In this document: positions 4,728-5,447 of the stretch, piece by piece
Layout of the letters: every line of letters starts with the position of its first letter
Numbering within the stretch: the stretch's first letter is position 1
DNA from: Candidatus Solibacter sp.
Lineage (GTDB): Bacteria; Acidobacteriota; Terriglobia; Bryobacterales; Bryobacteraceae
NCBI GenBank assembly: GCA_017883345.1
Contig: JADGNT010000405.1
Location: forward strand, 1 to 5,447
DNA length: 5,447 nucleotides
Direction of reading: 5' to 3'
Program-made: the position numbers and the translations under genes
The notes under the pieces: generated by a model
Database searches by the model: none
Told to the model about the DNA's origin: nothing
What the model saw: only the letters and a program-made list of their open reading frames with translations

Positions 4728-5339
4728 ATGAACGAACCGCAGATCCCCACCGTTCCCCGCGAGGCCCTCGACCTCGGCCGCCTCCTCGGCCAACGCCGCG
4801 CCTTCGCCGCCGTCGCCGGACGTTGTACCGCCGCCCACGCCCAACTCCTCCGCCGCATCCACGACGAAAAGCTCTACCTCCCTCACGCCGCAACCTGGGA
4901 AGAGTTTTGCGGCCCCAACCTCGCCATCAGCCGCCGCCACGCCGACCGCCTCATCTCACTCCTCAACCGCTTCGGCCCCATCTACTTCGAACTCTCCCAA
5001 CTCGTCGGCCTCTCGCCTGAGGAGTACCTCGCCATCGAACCCGCCGTCCGCGAGCACTCCCTCCTCGTCAATGGCGAAGCCGTCAGCCTCATCCCCGACA
5101 ACGCGCCCAAGCTGCTCGAAGCCGTCGGCCAACTTCTCCACAAATCCCGCCACGCCAAGCACCGCGCTCTCCCTCCCGAAACCCTCCGCGCTCGCGTCGC
5201 CGATCTCACCCGCCGCGGCCGCGCCATCGCCAACCAGCTCGTCGCCCTCTACAATTCCTGCCACTCCGAGCGCGACCGCGAACTCATCCTCGAAGCCGCC
5301 ACCGAACTCCGCATGATCCTCATGCAACCCGGGGACTGA
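4728..5339 (+). CDS. Hypothetical protein, probable helix-turn-helix DNA-binding
   Basis: I do not recognise a named family for this 203-residue soluble protein. It looks almost wholly helical, with no signal peptide or membrane segment. The most characteristic stretch is residues 41-83: a charged helix (LRRIHDEKLYLPH), then T-W-E-E-F-C (56-61), then L-A-I-S-R-R-H-A-D-R-L-I (65-76) and N-R-F-G. The W-x-x-F/Y-C followed by S-R-x-x-A-x-R-L-I pattern is seen in KorB/ParB-like and other helix-turn-helix proteins of phages and plasmids, so DNA binding is a reasonable inference. Residues 92-135 (LVGLSPEEY to LLEAVGQLL) may be a second helical domain, and the last 50 form helices that could oligomerise. 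Start ATG 4728 has GGAG at 4719-4722, 5 bases away. A four-codon ORF (4717-4731) overlaps the start. Codons are overwhelmingly C-ended (Leu CTC, Ala GCC, Arg CGC), unlike the CTG/GCG-rich genes on the left, which suggests a different origin or strand bias. Confidence 0.75.
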   Translation: MNEPQIPTVPREALDLGRLLGQRRAFAAVAGRCTAAHAQLLRRIHDEKLYLPHAATWEEFCGPNLAISRRHADRLISLLNRFGPIYFELSQLVGLSPEEYLAIEPAVREHSLLVNGEAVSLIPDNAPKLLEAVGQLLHKSRHAKHRALPPETLRARVADLTRRGRAIANQLVALYNSCHSERDRELILEAATELRMILMQPGD

Positions 5340-5447
5340 CAAGACTGCCATGGATTTCTGGCTGACTTTGCCGGAAATTCGCTGTCAGTCCTGTCTGTTG
5401 GGATGGGCCTTCGGCCCGCGAAAGCTCATGAAAAACTGCCATGGTGA
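5333..5447. other. Downstream region with inverted repeat and small hairpin; possible partial ORF
   Basis: The 9 bases ggactgaca (5333-5341), which include the stop codon of the preceding gene, pair perfectly with tgtcagtcc (5383-5391). A 5-bp stem with ttc loop follows at 5405-5417 (gggcc/ggccc) but without a T-run. The 10-mer actgccatgg occurs at 5344-5353 and again at 5435-5444. An ORF starting at ATG 5350 stays open for 32 codons to the window edge (MDFWLTLPEIRCQSC...). It has no recognisable domain, no good ribosome-binding site and overlaps these repeats, so I do not call it a gene. Confidence 0.4.

Noticed and set aside
4364..5020. Plus-strand open frame of 218 codons upstream of and overlapping the 4728 gene
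   Set aside because: Its second half is a Pro/Arg-rich wrong-frame reading of the 4728 gene. Its first half has no recognisable features and crosses the terminator, promoter and palindrome.
5350..5447. Possible new gene starting at ATG 5350 and running off the window
   Set aside because: There is no ribosome-binding site or family match, and it overlaps an inverted repeat and a small hairpin. Only 32 codons are visible.

Overview
The window is high-GC bacterial DNA. It has three ordinary chromosomal genes on the left and a repeat-rich, partly decayed region with one unrecognised gene on the right. Gene content, CTG-rich coding style and intergenic repeats (a gagccgcgaccgtgaggg-type motif on the minus strand near 136-156, ggggtaccctc motifs, and REP-like gcatgctttagcttgcc hairpins) suggest an Acidobacteriota genome of the Bryobacter/Solibacter type. 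This is inferred from memory of such genomes; no marker gene proves it.

Left part (1-3414). A repeat-bearing leader (1-279) precedes an exported two-domain rhodanese-type sulfurtransferase (280-1203). A 190-base spacer full of inverted repeats follows. Next come two genes joined by an ATGA stop/start overlap: an AI-2E/TqsA-family (PF01594) membrane transporter (1394-2470) and a HupE/UreJ-like membrane protein with an extracytoplasmic N-terminal domain (2467-3414). In the latter, the first conserved Asp-His motif of the family appears to be replaced. The overlap implies co-translation. The rhodanese is separated from the pair by structured DNA and need not be functionally linked.

Right part (3415-5447). 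Just after the HupE-like gene lies a short ORF that is essentially only the C-terminal toxin-binding domain of an MbcA/ParS/Xre-type antitoxin (3429-3638). It overlaps what looks like a frameshifted remnant of its RES-domain toxin (about 3635-3830). The remnant ends at a 210-base element with perfect 14-bp terminal inverted repeats and two inward-facing REP-like hairpins (3832-4041). A 20-bp perfect inverted repeat follows at once (4050-4119). About 600 bases without a convincing gene come next, including a C-rich, G-poor tract (4481-4556), a terminator-like hairpin (4610-4635), an AT-rich probable promoter and an 18-base perfect palindrome (4690-4707).

The palindrome lies 20 bases upstream of a 203-codon gene (4728-5339) encoding an unrecognised, probably helix-turn-helix protein. 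Its codon use is strikingly C-ended and unlike the three left-hand genes. The most interesting elements are this gene with its palindrome and the recurring aaaccgg/ccggttt stems, the decayed toxin-antitoxin locus beside a MITE-like element, and the atypical HupE-like protein coupled to an AI-2E-family transporter.
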